Positions 11,205 through 19,615 of a stretch of 64,000 nucleotides of DNA are shown here, in pieces (position 1 is the stretch's first letter; every line of letters starts with the position of its first letter). Source of the stretch: Kitasatospora paranensis (GTDB lineage Bacteria; Actinomycetota; Actinomycetes; Streptomycetales; Streptomycetaceae). The position numbers were made by a program, and so were the translations under genes. The notes under the pieces are model-generated. The model had not been told where the DNA came from. It was given only the letters and a program-made list of their open reading frames with translations, and did no database searches. The stretch is taken from NCBI RefSeq assembly GCF_039544005.1, contig NZ_BAABKV010000001.1, positions 6,386,001 through 6,450,000 on the forward strand, read 5' to 3'.

Positions 11205-11645
11205 CTACTCGCCGATGTCCTCGAACCACAGCTCCGGTCGGGCTGCGATGAAGTCCGTCATGAGCCGGACGCACTCCTCGTCGTCCAGCAGGGTGATCCC
11301 GACGCCGTTCCCGGCCAGCCAGTCGTGGCCGCCGTGGAAAGTGCGGGCCTCGCCGATCACCACCTGCCCGATGCCGAACTGCCGAACGAGGCCCGAGCAG
11401 TACCAGCAGGGCGAGAGCGTGGTGACCATCGTCGTCCGCCCGTAGCCGCGCAGCCGGCCGGCCGCCCGGAACGCCGCGGTCTCCGCGTGCATGGACGGAT
11501 CGCCGTCCTGCACCCGGCGGTTGCGGCCGCGTCCGAGCAGTTCGCCGTCCGGGCCGAAGAGTGCCGCCCCGATCGGGATGCCGCCCTCCGCCAGCCCCGT
11601 CCGGGCCTCCTCGACCGCCACCGCGAGCATGGCCGCTGTATCCAC
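11205..11645 (-). CDS. Yeast-type cytosine deaminase (zinc-dependent CDA fold)
   Basis: The product has 146 residues from GTG 11645, preceded by GGAGGA. Zinc and catalytic motifs are present: HAE in MHAETAAF and PCWYC in LSPCWYCSG. The GGIPIGAALF region and the C-terminal WFEDIGE match S. cerevisiae Fcy1 more closely than guanine deaminases or bacterial CodA (an amidohydrolase). The expected reaction is cytosine to uracil plus ammonia. Context supports it: a PucR regulator is divergent, an NCS1 permease lies beyond that, and an oxygenase is downstream. Related substrates such as isocytosine or creatinine-like rings are possible. Confidence 0.82.
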   Translation of the reverse strand: MDTAAMLAVAVEEARTGLAEGGIPIGAALFGPDGELLGRGRNRRVQDGDPSMHAETAAFRAAGRLRGYGRTTMVTTLSPCWYCSGLVRQFGIGQVVIGEARTFHGGHDWLAGNGVGITLLDDEECVRLMTDFIAARPELWFEDIGE

Positions 11646-11843
11646 CGTCTCCTCCTCCGTCTTGCGAAACACCCCGGCAACGAAGGGTGCGTACCCTCCC
11701 TGGCGCCGCATCCGACGGGTCGCCGACACCGGGAACCCGACCGGCGGCACCGCCGCGCACCCACGGCCCCCGCCCGTCACCCACCGCCCGCACACCGCCG
11801 GGCGGCCACCGCGCCACCGCGCCGACCCCGCCGGGAGACCTCG

Positions 11844-13232
11844 TTGCCCGCACTGACCGTCCGCGAGATCCTTGCCTTCGACGTCCTCGGCCCGGCTGCC
11901 CCCGTGCTGCTCGCCGGCCGTGCCGGCCTGGACCGGACGGTCCGCTGGGTGCACTCCAGCGAGGTGTACGAGGGCTGCGCGTTCCTCTACGGCGGCGAGC
12001 TGCTGCTGACCAACGGCTACGGCCTCGCCCGGGCCTCGGCCGACCGGCAGCGCGGCTACGTCCGCGAGCTCGCCGCCCGTTCGGCGGCCGCCCTCTTCGT
12101 CGAGGTCGGCCGGGCGCTGCCGGAGATGCCGCCGCCGGTGACCGCCGAGTGCGAGCGGGTGGGCGTGCCGCTGGTCGCGCTGCGCCGGGTCGTGCCGTTC
12201 GTCCGGATCGCCGAGGCGGTCAACACCGCGATCGTCTCCCTCTCGCTCGCCGAGCGGACCACCCGGCGCTTCCGCGGCAGTGCGCACACCGCGCCGGGCA
12301 GCGCCGAGCACGGGCGGGCGCTGCTCGCCGACCTGCTGGACGGCGCGGCGGTGGGCCGGGCCGAGGCGGCCGCCCGGGCGGAGCTGGCGGGCTTCCGCGT
12401 CCCGGACGGGCACCGCGTGATCGGGCTCGCCGCCCGGGGCCTGCCGGAGGCGGTGGCCGCCCGGGTGGTCGCGGTGCCGGCCGGGCGGTCCGGCGCTGCG
12501 GCGCTGACCGCGGAGCTGGACGGCGGGCTGTCCGCGCTGCTGGCGGTGGCACCCGGCCCCGATCCGGTCCGGGCCGTCCGGGACGCCCTGCGGGCCGTCG
12601 CGCCGCCGGCCGCGGTGGTCGGTCTCGGGCCGTCCGTCCCGGCCGAGGCGGGCTGGGAGCGCTTCGGCGAGAGCCTGCGGGAGGCCGCCACCACCCTGGA
12701 ACTCGCGGTCACCGTGCCGTCGGCCGAGCCGGGCCGCCCCGGCCCCGGGGAGCCCTGCGTGGCCACGGCCCGCGCCCTGACGCTGGAGCGCGAACTGACC
12801 CGCTCCGGCGGCCGGGAGCGCTGGTCGCGGCTGGCCGAGGACGCCCTCGGGCCCCTGCTCGACTGGGAGTCGCGCCACCCGAGCGACCTCGTCCGCACCC
12901 TGGAGGTGCACCTGCGGCACGGCTGCTCGCCGACCCGGACGGCCGCCCTGCTGCACATCGGCCGGCAGTCGCTGTACCAGCGGCTGGAGCGGATCGAGGG
13001 GCTGCTCGGCATCGAGGTCGACGACCCCGAGCTGCAGGCCGAACTGCTGCTCGCCGCCTGTGCGTTCCGGCTGCTCCGGGCCTCCCGGGAGCAGCCGGCC
13101 GCGCACCGGGCCGCTCAGCGGGTCGGCGCCGTCGCGGGCACCCGGCGCAGCGCCGCGTACAGCAGGGCCGTGCAGACGAACCCCGCCACGCAGGTCAGGT
13201 CGCCGATGCCGGGCGCGGCCCGGACGAGGTAG
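11844..13232 (+). CDS. PucR-family transcriptional regulator
   Basis: The product has 462 residues. TTG 11844 is the best start (GGGAGA upstream and the PucR domain begins at once, TVREILAFDVL). An N-terminal PucR sensing domain, a middle GGDEF-like region, and a C-terminal PucR-type helix-turn-helix (LEVHLRHGCSPTRTAALLHI) are visible. PucR proteins control purine or nucleobase catabolism. Position between the deaminase operon and the permease makes both likely targets. The last ~45 residues run antisense into the permease gene (118-bp tail overlap) and are not typical of the family; a lost stop or an unseen base error may have extended it. Confidence 0.82.
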   Translation: MPALTVREILAFDVLGPAAPVLLAGRAGLDRTVRWVHSSEVYEGCAFLYGGELLLTNGYGLARASADRQRGYVRELAARSAAALFVEVGRALPEMPPPVTAECERVGVPLVALRRVVPFVRIAEAVNTAIVSLSLAERTTRRFRGSAHTAPGSAEHGRALLADLLDGAAVGRAEAAARAELAGFRVPDGHRVIGLAARGLPEAVAARVVAVPAGRSGAAALTAELDGGLSALLAVAPGPDPVRAVRDALRAVAPPAAVVGLGPSVPAEAGWERFGESLREAATTLELAVTVPSAEPGRPGPGEPCVATARALTLERELTRSGGRERWSRLAEDALGPLLDWESRHPSDLVRTLEVHLRHGCSPTRTAALLHIGRQSLYQRLERIEGLLGIEVDDPELQAELLLAACAFRLLRASREQPAAHRAAQRVGAVAGTRRSAAYSRAVQTNPATQVRSPMPGAARTR

Positions 13233-14518
13233 CCGGAGAAGTCCTCCTGGTTGGAGAACAGCAGCACCGACACCAGGGTGCCGGCGAGCATGGCCACCGG
13301 GCCGGCCCACACCTCCCGGTCGGGGTCGGCCATCCGCGCGACCGCCTCGGCCGTGGTCGTCCCGGCCCGGTGGCGCAGGTACTGGTCGGTGAGGACCACC
13401 GCCAGCCAGGGCGCCGCCCAGTAGGCGATGACCAGGAGGAACGCCTCGTAGGAGTGCCCGGCGTCGGAGAGCCCGCTCCAGGCGACGAGGAAGCCCAGCA
13501 CGCCGATGGCCAGTGCCACCGGTCCGCGGGGCAGCCGGTGGAAGCCCAGCGAGACGAAGGACATCCCGGCGGAGTAGATGTTGATCGCGTTGGCGGAGAC
13601 CGCGCCCAGCATGATCGCCAGCAGGGTCAGGTCGCCGAGCCAGCCCGGGAGATGGCCGGTGAAGGCCGCGGTCGGGTTCTGCTCGGAGGTCGCGATCGTC
13701 GCCGAGGCCGCGCCGACCACCGCCAGCAGCGAGACGCCGGCGAAGACCCCGAGCGCGGGGTAGAGGGCGACCTGCCGGCGCGGGCTGTCCGACGGCAGGT
13801 AGCGGGTGTAGTCGGAGGCGAAGGGGTTCCAGCCCGCCGCGTAGCCGAACGCCGCGCTGAATGCCAGGAGGAAGCCGCCGACGCTGCCCGAGGTGCCCGC
13901 CGCCCCGCCCAGGTGGGCCTTGCCGAGCGTCACGGCCGAGGCCGCCAGGAACACCGCGGTGAGCAGCGGCAGTGCGTACTTCTCGAAGCTGTGGACGAAG
14001 TTGTGGCCCAGGTAGGCCACCGCGACCTGCGCGATCACCACCAGCACCAGGCTCACCAGGGTGGGCCAGCCGGTCAGGGTGGACAGCGCGAAGGCGCCGG
14101 ACACGCTGTTGACGGCGAACCAGCCCAGGCCCGCCCCGGCGGCGTTGAGCACCGCCGGCAGGACGTTCCCGCGGCGTCCGAACGCGAGCCGCCCGGCGAC
14201 CATCTGCGGCACCCCGAAGCGCGGCCCGTACAGCCCGAGCAGTCCGTGGGTCACCGAGCCGACGGCGGTGCCGAGCAGCAGGGCGGCGGTGGCCGTCCAG
14301 AAGCCGAGCCCGAAGAACAGGACGGAGATGACCCCGATGTAGACGGTGGCGAACTCCATGTTCGGTGAGAGCCATGTCCACAGCAGCCCCAGCGGGCTGC
14401 CGTGCCGGGCGGATTCGGGCACCGGCTCGGCGCCGGTCGGCTCGACGGCGAGGACGTGGGCACCGTAGGCGGTGACCTCCGCGGCGGGATCCGCGGGTGT
14501 GGTGGGGGCGGTCGTCAT
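13115..14518 (-). CDS. NCS1-family cytosine/purine permease
   Basis: The product has 467 residues and about twelve membrane helices. NCS1 landmarks are visible (ARHGSPLGLLWTWLSPNMEF at the first helix and GWNPFASDYTRYLP in the middle). The likely role is proton- or sodium-coupled import of cytosine, another nucleobase or allantoin. With the deaminase and PucR regulator it forms a salvage module: import, deamination, then entry to uracil metabolism. It is convergent with pucR, with overlapping 3' ends. ATG 14518 is clear. Confidence 0.85.
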   Translation of the reverse strand: MTTAPTTPADPAAEVTAYGAHVLAVEPTGAEPVPESARHGSPLGLLWTWLSPNMEFATVYIGVISVLFFGLGFWTATAALLLGTAVGSVTHGLLGLYGPRFGVPQMVAGRLAFGRRGNVLPAVLNAAGAGLGWFAVNSVSGAFALSTLTGWPTLVSLVLVVIAQVAVAYLGHNFVHSFEKYALPLLTAVFLAASAVTLGKAHLGGAAGTSGSVGGFLLAFSAAFGYAAGWNPFASDYTRYLPSDSPRRQVALYPALGVFAGVSLLAVVGAASATIATSEQNPTAAFTGHLPGWLGDLTLLAIMLGAVSANAINIYSAGMSFVSLGFHRLPRGPVALAIGVLGFLVAWSGLSDAGHSYEAFLLVIAYWAAPWLAVVLTDQYLRHRAGTTTAEAVARMADPDREVWAGPVAMLAGTLVSVLLFSNQEDFSGYLVRAAPGIGDLTCVAGFVCTALLYAALRRVPATAPTR

Positions 14519-14585
14519 ACCGACAATCTCGACCCGCGCTCCGGCACGGGCCAAGGGACACTCCGCCCGTATCGCGGGCCCTGCC

Positions 14586-14604
14586 GGCGTACGTTCCGTA
14601 CGCC
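14586..14604. promoter_or_regulatory. Perfect inverted repeat upstream of the NCS1 permease
   Basis: GGCGTACG-TTC-CGTACGCC is a perfect repeat with 8-bp arms. It lies 68 bases before the permease start and 108 before the EI24 gene. It is a candidate operator for the PucR regulator or another dimeric repressor. No function is shown. Confidence 0.35.
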
Positions 14605-14711
14605 TTGTCGCCGCCCGGGCGCGGCCCGGTTGCCGCCCGGTTTCCCTGCCGTTTCCCGGCCCGGCCGGGGGCCCGGGGCCGGTGGCGGACCGGGCCCGTA
14701 GGCTTGCGGCC

Positions 14712-15539
14712 ATGCGAGATTTTGCGGCGGGGCTGGGCTTCCTCTTCAAGGGGCAGCGGTGGGTGGCGCGGCACGGCCGCTGGTGGGGCTTCGGCATGAT
14801 CCCCGCCCTGATCACGCTGGTCGGCTACGTGGCGGCGCTGACCGCGCTGGTGGTGTGGTCCGGCGACCTCGCCGACTGGGCCTCGCCGTTCGCCGACCAC
14901 TGGGGCTCGCCGTGGCAGGGCCTGCTGCGCGGCACCCTCGCGGCGGCCGTGATCGGCCTCGGCGCCCTGCTGTCGATCGTCACCTTCACCGCCGTGACCC
15001 TGCTGGTCGGCCAGCCCTTCTACGAGTCGCTCTGCGCCACCGTGGACGAGAGCGAGGGCGATGCCCCTGCCGTCCCCGACCTGCCGTTCTGGCGCGAGAT
15101 GCTGGTCTCGGCCCGGGACAGCCTGTCCGTGCTGGTGCGGGTGGCCGGGTTCGGTGTGCTGCTCTTCCTCGGCGGGTTCGTGCCGGCGGTCGGCCAGACC
15201 GTCGTACCCGTCCTGGGCTTCTGCGTCTCGGGCTATTTCCTGACGGTCGAGCTGACCGCGGTGGCGCTCCAGCGGCGCCGCGTGCCGCAGCGCGAGCGGC
15301 TGCGCCTGCTGCGCTCCCGGCTGGGCCTGGCACTGGGCTTCGGCGTGCCGCTGGTGCTGATGTTCCTGGTGCCCTTTCTGACCGTGCTCGCGATGCCGGG
15401 CGCGGTCGCCGGGGCCACACTGCTCGCCCGCGAACTCGTCCCGGGGACCGACGCCGACGACGCGGGGGAGCCCGAGGAACAGGACGCGGCGGACGCGCCG
15501 GCCGTCGGAGACGACGGGACGGCCCGCCTCACCAAGTGA
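14712..15539 (+). CDS. EI24/CysZ-domain membrane protein
   Basis: The product has 275 residues and four to six membrane helices. The N-terminal part (GLGFLFKGQRWVARHGRWW) and the helix with VGQPFYESL are typical of actinobacterial EI24-domain proteins. The tail is Asp/Glu/Ala-rich and cytoplasmic. E. coli CysZ imports sulfate; whether this group does so is not known. The start ATG 14712 is unambiguous. It ends 60 bases before the P450 gene. Confidence 0.8.
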   Translation: MRDFAAGLGFLFKGQRWVARHGRWWGFGMIPALITLVGYVAALTALVVWSGDLADWASPFADHWGSPWQGLLRGTLAAAVIGLGALLSIVTFTAVTLLVGQPFYESLCATVDESEGDAPAVPDLPFWREMLVSARDSLSVLVRVAGFGVLLFLGGFVPAVGQTVVPVLGFCVSGYFLTVELTAVALQRRRVPQRERLRLLRSRLGLALGFGVPLVLMFLVPFLTVLAMPGAVAGATLLARELVPGTDADDAGEPEEQDAADAPAVGDDGTARLTK

Positions 15540-15561
15540 AACCACAAGGAGTGACGGGAAT

Positions 15562-15590
15562 TTGACATTCCGCCACCGACTGGCGGATAA
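15562..15590 (+). promoter_or_regulatory. P450 promoter with operator-like inverted repeat
   Basis: A consensus -35 TTGACA (15562-15567) is followed after 17 bases by GGATAA (15585-15590), eight bases before the ATG at 15599. The message would be leaderless or nearly so. CCGCCA-N5-TGGCGG (15570-15586) fills the spacer and could bind a repressor. Confidence 0.5.
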
Positions 15591-15598
15591 AGGCCGTC

Positions 15599-16850
15599 AT
15601 GAGCGCACCGGCTGGCACCCGTTCCACGGCCGCGAGGCCGGCCCCGGCGGGCATCGACCTCGCCGACCCGGCCTTCTGGCGGCGTCCCGCGGCGGACCGC
15701 GCCGCCGCCTTCGCCGAACTCCGGCGGCTGGACGGCCCGGTGGTGTTCACCGACCGGGCGACCGGCCGTCCCTTCCATGCCCTCGTCCGGCACGCCGACG
15801 TGGTGGCGGCCAGCCGCAACCCGGCGGTCTTCGTGAGCGCGCCGGGCGTCACCACGCCCGAACCGGCCCGCTGGGTGCGGACGGTGTTCGGCGACTCGAT
15901 GGTCAACCTGGACGACCCGCGCCACGCCGACCTGCGCCGGGTGGTCTCCCGGGCGTTCACCCCGCGGCTGATCACCCGCGTGGAGGAGGACATCCGCAGC
16001 CTCGCGGTGGAGATCGTCGACGGGGTGGCGGCCCGCCGGCCGGAGGACTTCGTCGCCGCGGTCGCCGCCGAGCTCCCGTACCAGGTGATCTGCCGGATGA
16101 TGGGCATCCCGGCCCGGCAGCGGCGGCAGATCCTCGACCAGGTCAACCGGGCGTCCGAGCACACCGGGGTGGCCCGCAGCCGGATCCGGATCCCCGGCCG
16201 GGGCCTGCGGGCGCTGGCCCGGATGCAGCTGGTGATCGCCGCGCTCGGCCGGGAGCGCCGCCGCCGCCCGACCGAGGACCTGATCTCCGCGCTGGTCGCC
16301 GCGGACGTCGACGGCCGGCACCTCAACTCCCGTGAGCTGGGCGCCTTCTTCTCGCTGCTGCTGGTCGCCGGGGTGGAGACCACCCGCAACGCGCTCGCGC
16401 ACGGCCTGCACCTGCTCACCACCCACCCCGAGCAGCGCGACCTGCTGCTCGGCGACCTGGACGCCCACCTCGGCGGTGCCGTCGACGAGATCATCCGGTT
16501 CAGCACGCCGATCATCCAGTTCCGCCGCACCGTCGCCGCCGACCACGACCTGAACGGCACCCGGCTCGCGGCGGGCGACAAGGTGGTGCTGTTCTTCGGC
16601 TCCGCCAACCGCGACGAGGCGGTCTTCACCGACCCGGACACCTTCGACCTCACCCGCTCGCCCAACCCGCACCTCGGGTTCGGCGGCGGCGGCCCACTAC
16701 TGCCTCGGCGCGTACCTCGCCCGGCAGGAGATGAAGTCGCTGTACCGCGAACTGTTCACCCGGCTGCCGCGGGTGCGCTCGATCGGCGATCCCGTCCTCG
16801 TCCCGTCCAGCTTCGACCACCGGGTCCGGTCGCTGCGCTTCACCTTCTGA
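15599..16850 (+). pseudogene. Cytochrome P450 (frame break in the heme-binding loop)
   Basis: I-helix AGVETTRN and K-helix EIIR motifs are present. At the heme loop (16681-16696) the frame slips. Removing one G gives FGGGAHYCLG, while adding two bases would give the CYP124-like FGGGG-x-HYCLG. Either way the C-terminus continues LARQEMKSLYREL to TGA 16850 (~417 residues). The sequence looks like the CYP124/125 group, which hydroxylates isoprenoid or steroid chains; the substrate here is unknown. No ferredoxin gene is adjacent. The break sits in a GC-rich repeat of GGC and is likely a sequencing fault. Confidence 0.8.
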
Positions 16851-16982
16851 CCGGCACCCGCGCCACCCCCGATCCGTACGGTTCGCACCCGCGCCCTTGT
16901 CCGGTCCGGCAGGCGCCGCCGCCGCCCGCCGCGGCCTACCGTCCTGGCACCCGACCGTCCAGGACGAACGAGAGGCGCCCCC

Positions 16983-18272
16983 GTGCACCGTGCCGGCAGC
17001 GAGTGGCTGATCCACGACTACCGCGAGGACGACCTCGCGGCCGTCGTCCACCTCATCGACACCACCGCCGAACTCGGCCAGGAGTCGGTCTTCTCCCTGG
17101 CCGAGTGCATCACCGCGCTGACCTCCCGGCAGCCGGCCGTCGTCGCGGTCAGCGACGGCACCCCGATCGGGGCGGCGCTCGCCCACGTGGCCGGCGAGCG
17201 CGCCTGGGTGATGCGGATCGCGATCGCCCCCGGCCGGCGCGGCCGGGGCCTGGCCAGCGCCCTGCTGCGGGAGTTGGAGCGCCGCCTGCTGGAGCGCCGG
17301 GTGCGGCGCATCGCCTACGTGCTGCCGGCCGAGGAGCTGCTCGGCGAGGGCCTGCACAATGCCGGCTACACCCGCCGCCCGGCCGCGGCCTACTTCGAGA
17401 AGGACGAGCCGCAGGCCGGCCCCGCCGCGGGCCTGCTGGAGGAGCTCGGCGGCCGGCTGCTGCCCGGGGACCTCTGGGAGCGGATGGCCGGCATGGAGGC
17501 CGAGAAGTCGCTGATCGAGCGCCGCGTGGTGCTGCCGCTCGCCGAGCCCGAGCGGGCCGCCCGGCACGGCGTCCGGCCGCCGCGCGCCGTCGCCCTGTTC
17601 GGGCCGCCCGGCACCGGCAAGACGACCTTCGCGCGGGCCGTCGCCTCCCGGCTGGGCTGGCCGTTCGTCGAGCTGCTGCCCTCCCGGCTCGCCGACGAGG
17701 GCAACCTGGCAGCCGCGCTGCGCACCGCGTTCGCCCGGATCGCCCAGCTGGAACGCGTCCTGGTCTTCATCGACGAGGTGGAGGAGATCGCGCCCGTCCG
17801 CGGCGAGGGCGCGCCGTCCGGCATGCACGGCGTGACCAACGAGCTGCTGAAGCTCATCCCCGGCTTCCGGGAGGGCGAGGAGCGGCTGCTGGTCTGCGCG
17901 ACCAACTCCGTGCGCTCCCTCGACTCGGCCTTCGTGCGGCACGGGCGGTTCGACTACCTGATCCCGATCGGCACCCCGGACGCGGCCGCCCGTTCCGCCA
18001 TCTGGTCGCGCTACGCGCAGGCCCGCGCGGACGTCGACCTGGCCGCCCTGGTCGCCGCGAGCGAGCTGTTCACCCCGGCGGACATCGAGCACGCCGCGCG
18101 GAGCGCCGCCCAGGCCGCCTTCGAACGCGACCTCGGCACACCGGGCGGGGCGGCCGAGGCCGGGGCCACCACCGACGACTACCTCGCCGCGATCGCCCAG
18201 TGCCGGCCCACCGTGACGCCGGCGATGATCGAGCAGTTCACCGCCGACATCGCCTCGCACGCCCGGGTCTGA
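16983..18272 (+). CDS. GNAT acetyltransferase - AAA+ ATPase fusion protein
   Basis: The product has 429 residues from GTG 16983. Residues ~10-145 form a GNAT domain with the acetyl-CoA loop in APGRRGRGLASALL. Residues ~165-410 are an AAA+ module close to FtsH/Cdc48: Walker A GPPGTGKT (207-214), Walker B VLVFIDEVEE (~262), sensor-1-like CATNS and an arginine-finger-like RHGRFD. No protease or membrane segment is present. The fusion suggests ATP-driven remodelling linked to acetylation of a protein or small molecule. I do not know a characterised relative. It appears to be a single-gene unit. Confidence 0.8.
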   Translation: MHRAGSEWLIHDYREDDLAAVVHLIDTTAELGQESVFSLAECITALTSRQPAVVAVSDGTPIGAALAHVAGERAWVMRIAIAPGRRGRGLASALLRELERRLLERRVRRIAYVLPAEELLGEGLHNAGYTRRPAAAYFEKDEPQAGPAAGLLEELGGRLLPGDLWERMAGMEAEKSLIERRVVLPLAEPERAARHGVRPPRAVALFGPPGTGKTTFARAVASRLGWPFVELLPSRLADEGNLAAALRTAFARIAQLERVLVFIDEVEEIAPVRGEGAPSGMHGVTNELLKLIPGFREGEERLLVCATNSVRSLDSAFVRHGRFDYLIPIGTPDAAARSAIWSRYAQARADVDLAALVAASELFTPADIEHAARSAAQAAFERDLGTPGGAAEAGATTDDYLAAIAQCRPTVTPAMIEQFTADIASHARV

Positions 18273-18302
18273 GCGGGCGGCCCCAACGGCCCGGCGCCGG
18301 GC

Positions 18303-18563
18303 TCAGCCGCCGGGGTGCGCGCCCACCGCGTCGCGGATCTGGTCGCCCAGACCGCCGTTGGCCCGCGCGCAGTTGGCGCAGCAGAAGAACATCCCCGCCA
18401 CCTCCACCCCGTGGCCGACGATCCGGACGTTGCAGTGCTCGCAGCGCGGCGCGAGCTTCTCCATCGCGCACTCGAAGCTGTCGAAGGTGTAGGTGTCGCC
18501 GCTGACCGTCCTGATCTCGAAGGACAGCCAGTAGTCGTTCTTGCAGACCGCACAGACCGCCAT
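18303..18563 (-). CDS. Small cysteine-rich, probably zinc-binding protein
   Basis: The product has 86 residues with CAVC, a lone FEC, CEHC and CCANC, giving enough Cys ligands for two zinc sites. It is a conserved actinobacterial type with the pattern C-x2-C ... TFDSFECA ... C-x2-C ... GHGVE ... CCANCAR, sometimes labelled metallothionein-like. ATG 18563 is used. There is no signal peptide. Function is unknown; metal buffering or a small DNA/RNA-binding role are both possible. Confidence 0.65.
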   Translation of the reverse strand: MAVCAVCKNDYWLSFEIRTVSGDTYTFDSFECAMEKLAPRCEHCNVRIVGHGVEVAGMFFCCANCARANGGLGDQIRDAVGAHPGG

Positions 18564-18736
18564 GGTCACCACCTCGTCTCCCGTGGCCCGGCGATCCGGG
18601 CCTCCTCCCAGCGTCCGGCGGCCCGGGCACGGCGGCAATCGCAGCGCTGCCGAACGGAGCGCCGAACCGAGCGCCGGGCACACACCGGGGACACGGATAC
18701 TGGAGACGGGGGCGGCGCCGTCCGGAGGAGGTCGTC

Positions 18737-19042
18737 ATGATCGTGCGGATCTGGGAAGCCGTGGTGGCAGCCGCCCGGGCCGACGAGTTCTGCGCCCGGC
18801 TCCGGGCCGACGTCCTGCCGCAGATCCTCCGCACCGACGGCTGCCTCGCCGCGGAACTGCTGCGGGCCCTCGGTGACGGCGAGCACCGGGTGGTCATGAT
18901 CACCAGGTGGCGGGACGAGGCCGCGCTGCGCGCCTACGCCGGCCCGATGTGGCGGATCCGGCCGGTGTGGGCCGAGGGCGAGCTCGCCTACCTGCTGCAC
19001 CCGCCCACCGTGGTGCACTTCCGGCCGCTCACCCCGGAGTGA
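18737..19042 (+). CDS. Antibiotic biosynthesis monooxygenase (ABM)-fold protein
   Basis: The product has 101 residues, starting MIVRIWEAVV and preceded by an excellent GGAGGAGG site. A single ABM-type ferredoxin-like domain is predicted (RVVMITRWRDEAALRAYAGP). Such small proteins act as quinol or heme monooxygenases or as binding proteins; no cofactor residues can be fixed here. Its 3' end overlaps that of the Lrp gene by 14 bases. Confidence 0.65.
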   Translation: MIVRIWEAVVAAARADEFCARLRADVLPQILRTDGCLAAELLRALGDGEHRVVMITRWRDEAALRAYAGPMWRIRPVWAEGELAYLLHPPTVVHFRPLTPE

Positions 19043-19490
19043 CCGGCAGTCCCGCGTCCGCCTTCACCCGTTTCATCGTGAGCAGTGAGTTCACCTGCGC
19101 GATCCCCGGCAGGCCGGAGAGCACGTCGGTGATGAACCGCTCGTACGCGGCGATGTCCGCCACGGCGATCCGCAGCAGGTAATCCGGATCCCCGAACAGC
19201 CGGTGCGCCTCCACCACCTCCGGCAGGGCCGCCACCCGCTGCTCGAACTCGGCCACCGTCGCGCGGTCCTCGTGGCGCATCACCACCGTGACGAACGGCT
19301 GGAAGCCGCGCCCGACCGCGGCGCCGTCCAGCAGCGCCCGGTAGCCGGTGATCACCCCGTCCTGCTCCAGCTGCCGCACCCGGCGCAGGCACGGAGAAGG
19401 GGTGAGATCGACCCGGGAGGCCAGCTCGGCGTTGGTCAGCCGGCCGTCGCGCTGGAGCTCGCGGAGGATTCTGCGGTCGGTTCGGTCCAT
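19029..19490 (-). CDS. Lrp/AsnC-family transcriptional regulator
   Basis: The product has 153 residues from ATG 19490 (ATG 19508 is possible). An N-terminal AsnC helix-turn-helix (DRTDRRILRELQRDGRLTN, VDLTPSPCLRRVRQLE) is followed by an amino-acid-binding RAM domain (GDPDYLLRIAVADI). It is divergent from lysE with a 125-bp gap, the classic arrangement in which the regulator senses an amino acid and activates its exporter. Confidence 0.88.
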   Translation of the reverse strand: MDRTDRRILRELQRDGRLTNAELASRVDLTPSPCLRRVRQLEQDGVITGYRALLDGAAVGRGFQPFVTVVMRHEDRATVAEFEQRVAALPEVVEAHRLFGDPDYLLRIAVADIAAYERFITDVLSGLPGIAQVNSLLTMKRVKADAGLPVTPG

Positions 19491-19615
19491 GGCGCAACAT
19501 TCTGCCAAACGACCGCCCTGAACTGCACAGACAGGTCATCGGCTGCCCCGGCATTCCCGCTACCTTCGGTCACCGACGATCCCCTGCCGACATCCGGCCG
19601 ACGACTCGGAGTGCC

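Noticed and set aside
11205-15545. A 1446-codon open frame on the minus strand
   Set aside because: Only its last 147 codons encode a protein (cytosine deaminase). The rest is Arg/Gln/Gly-rich noise antisense to pucR and EI24 or out of frame with the permease.
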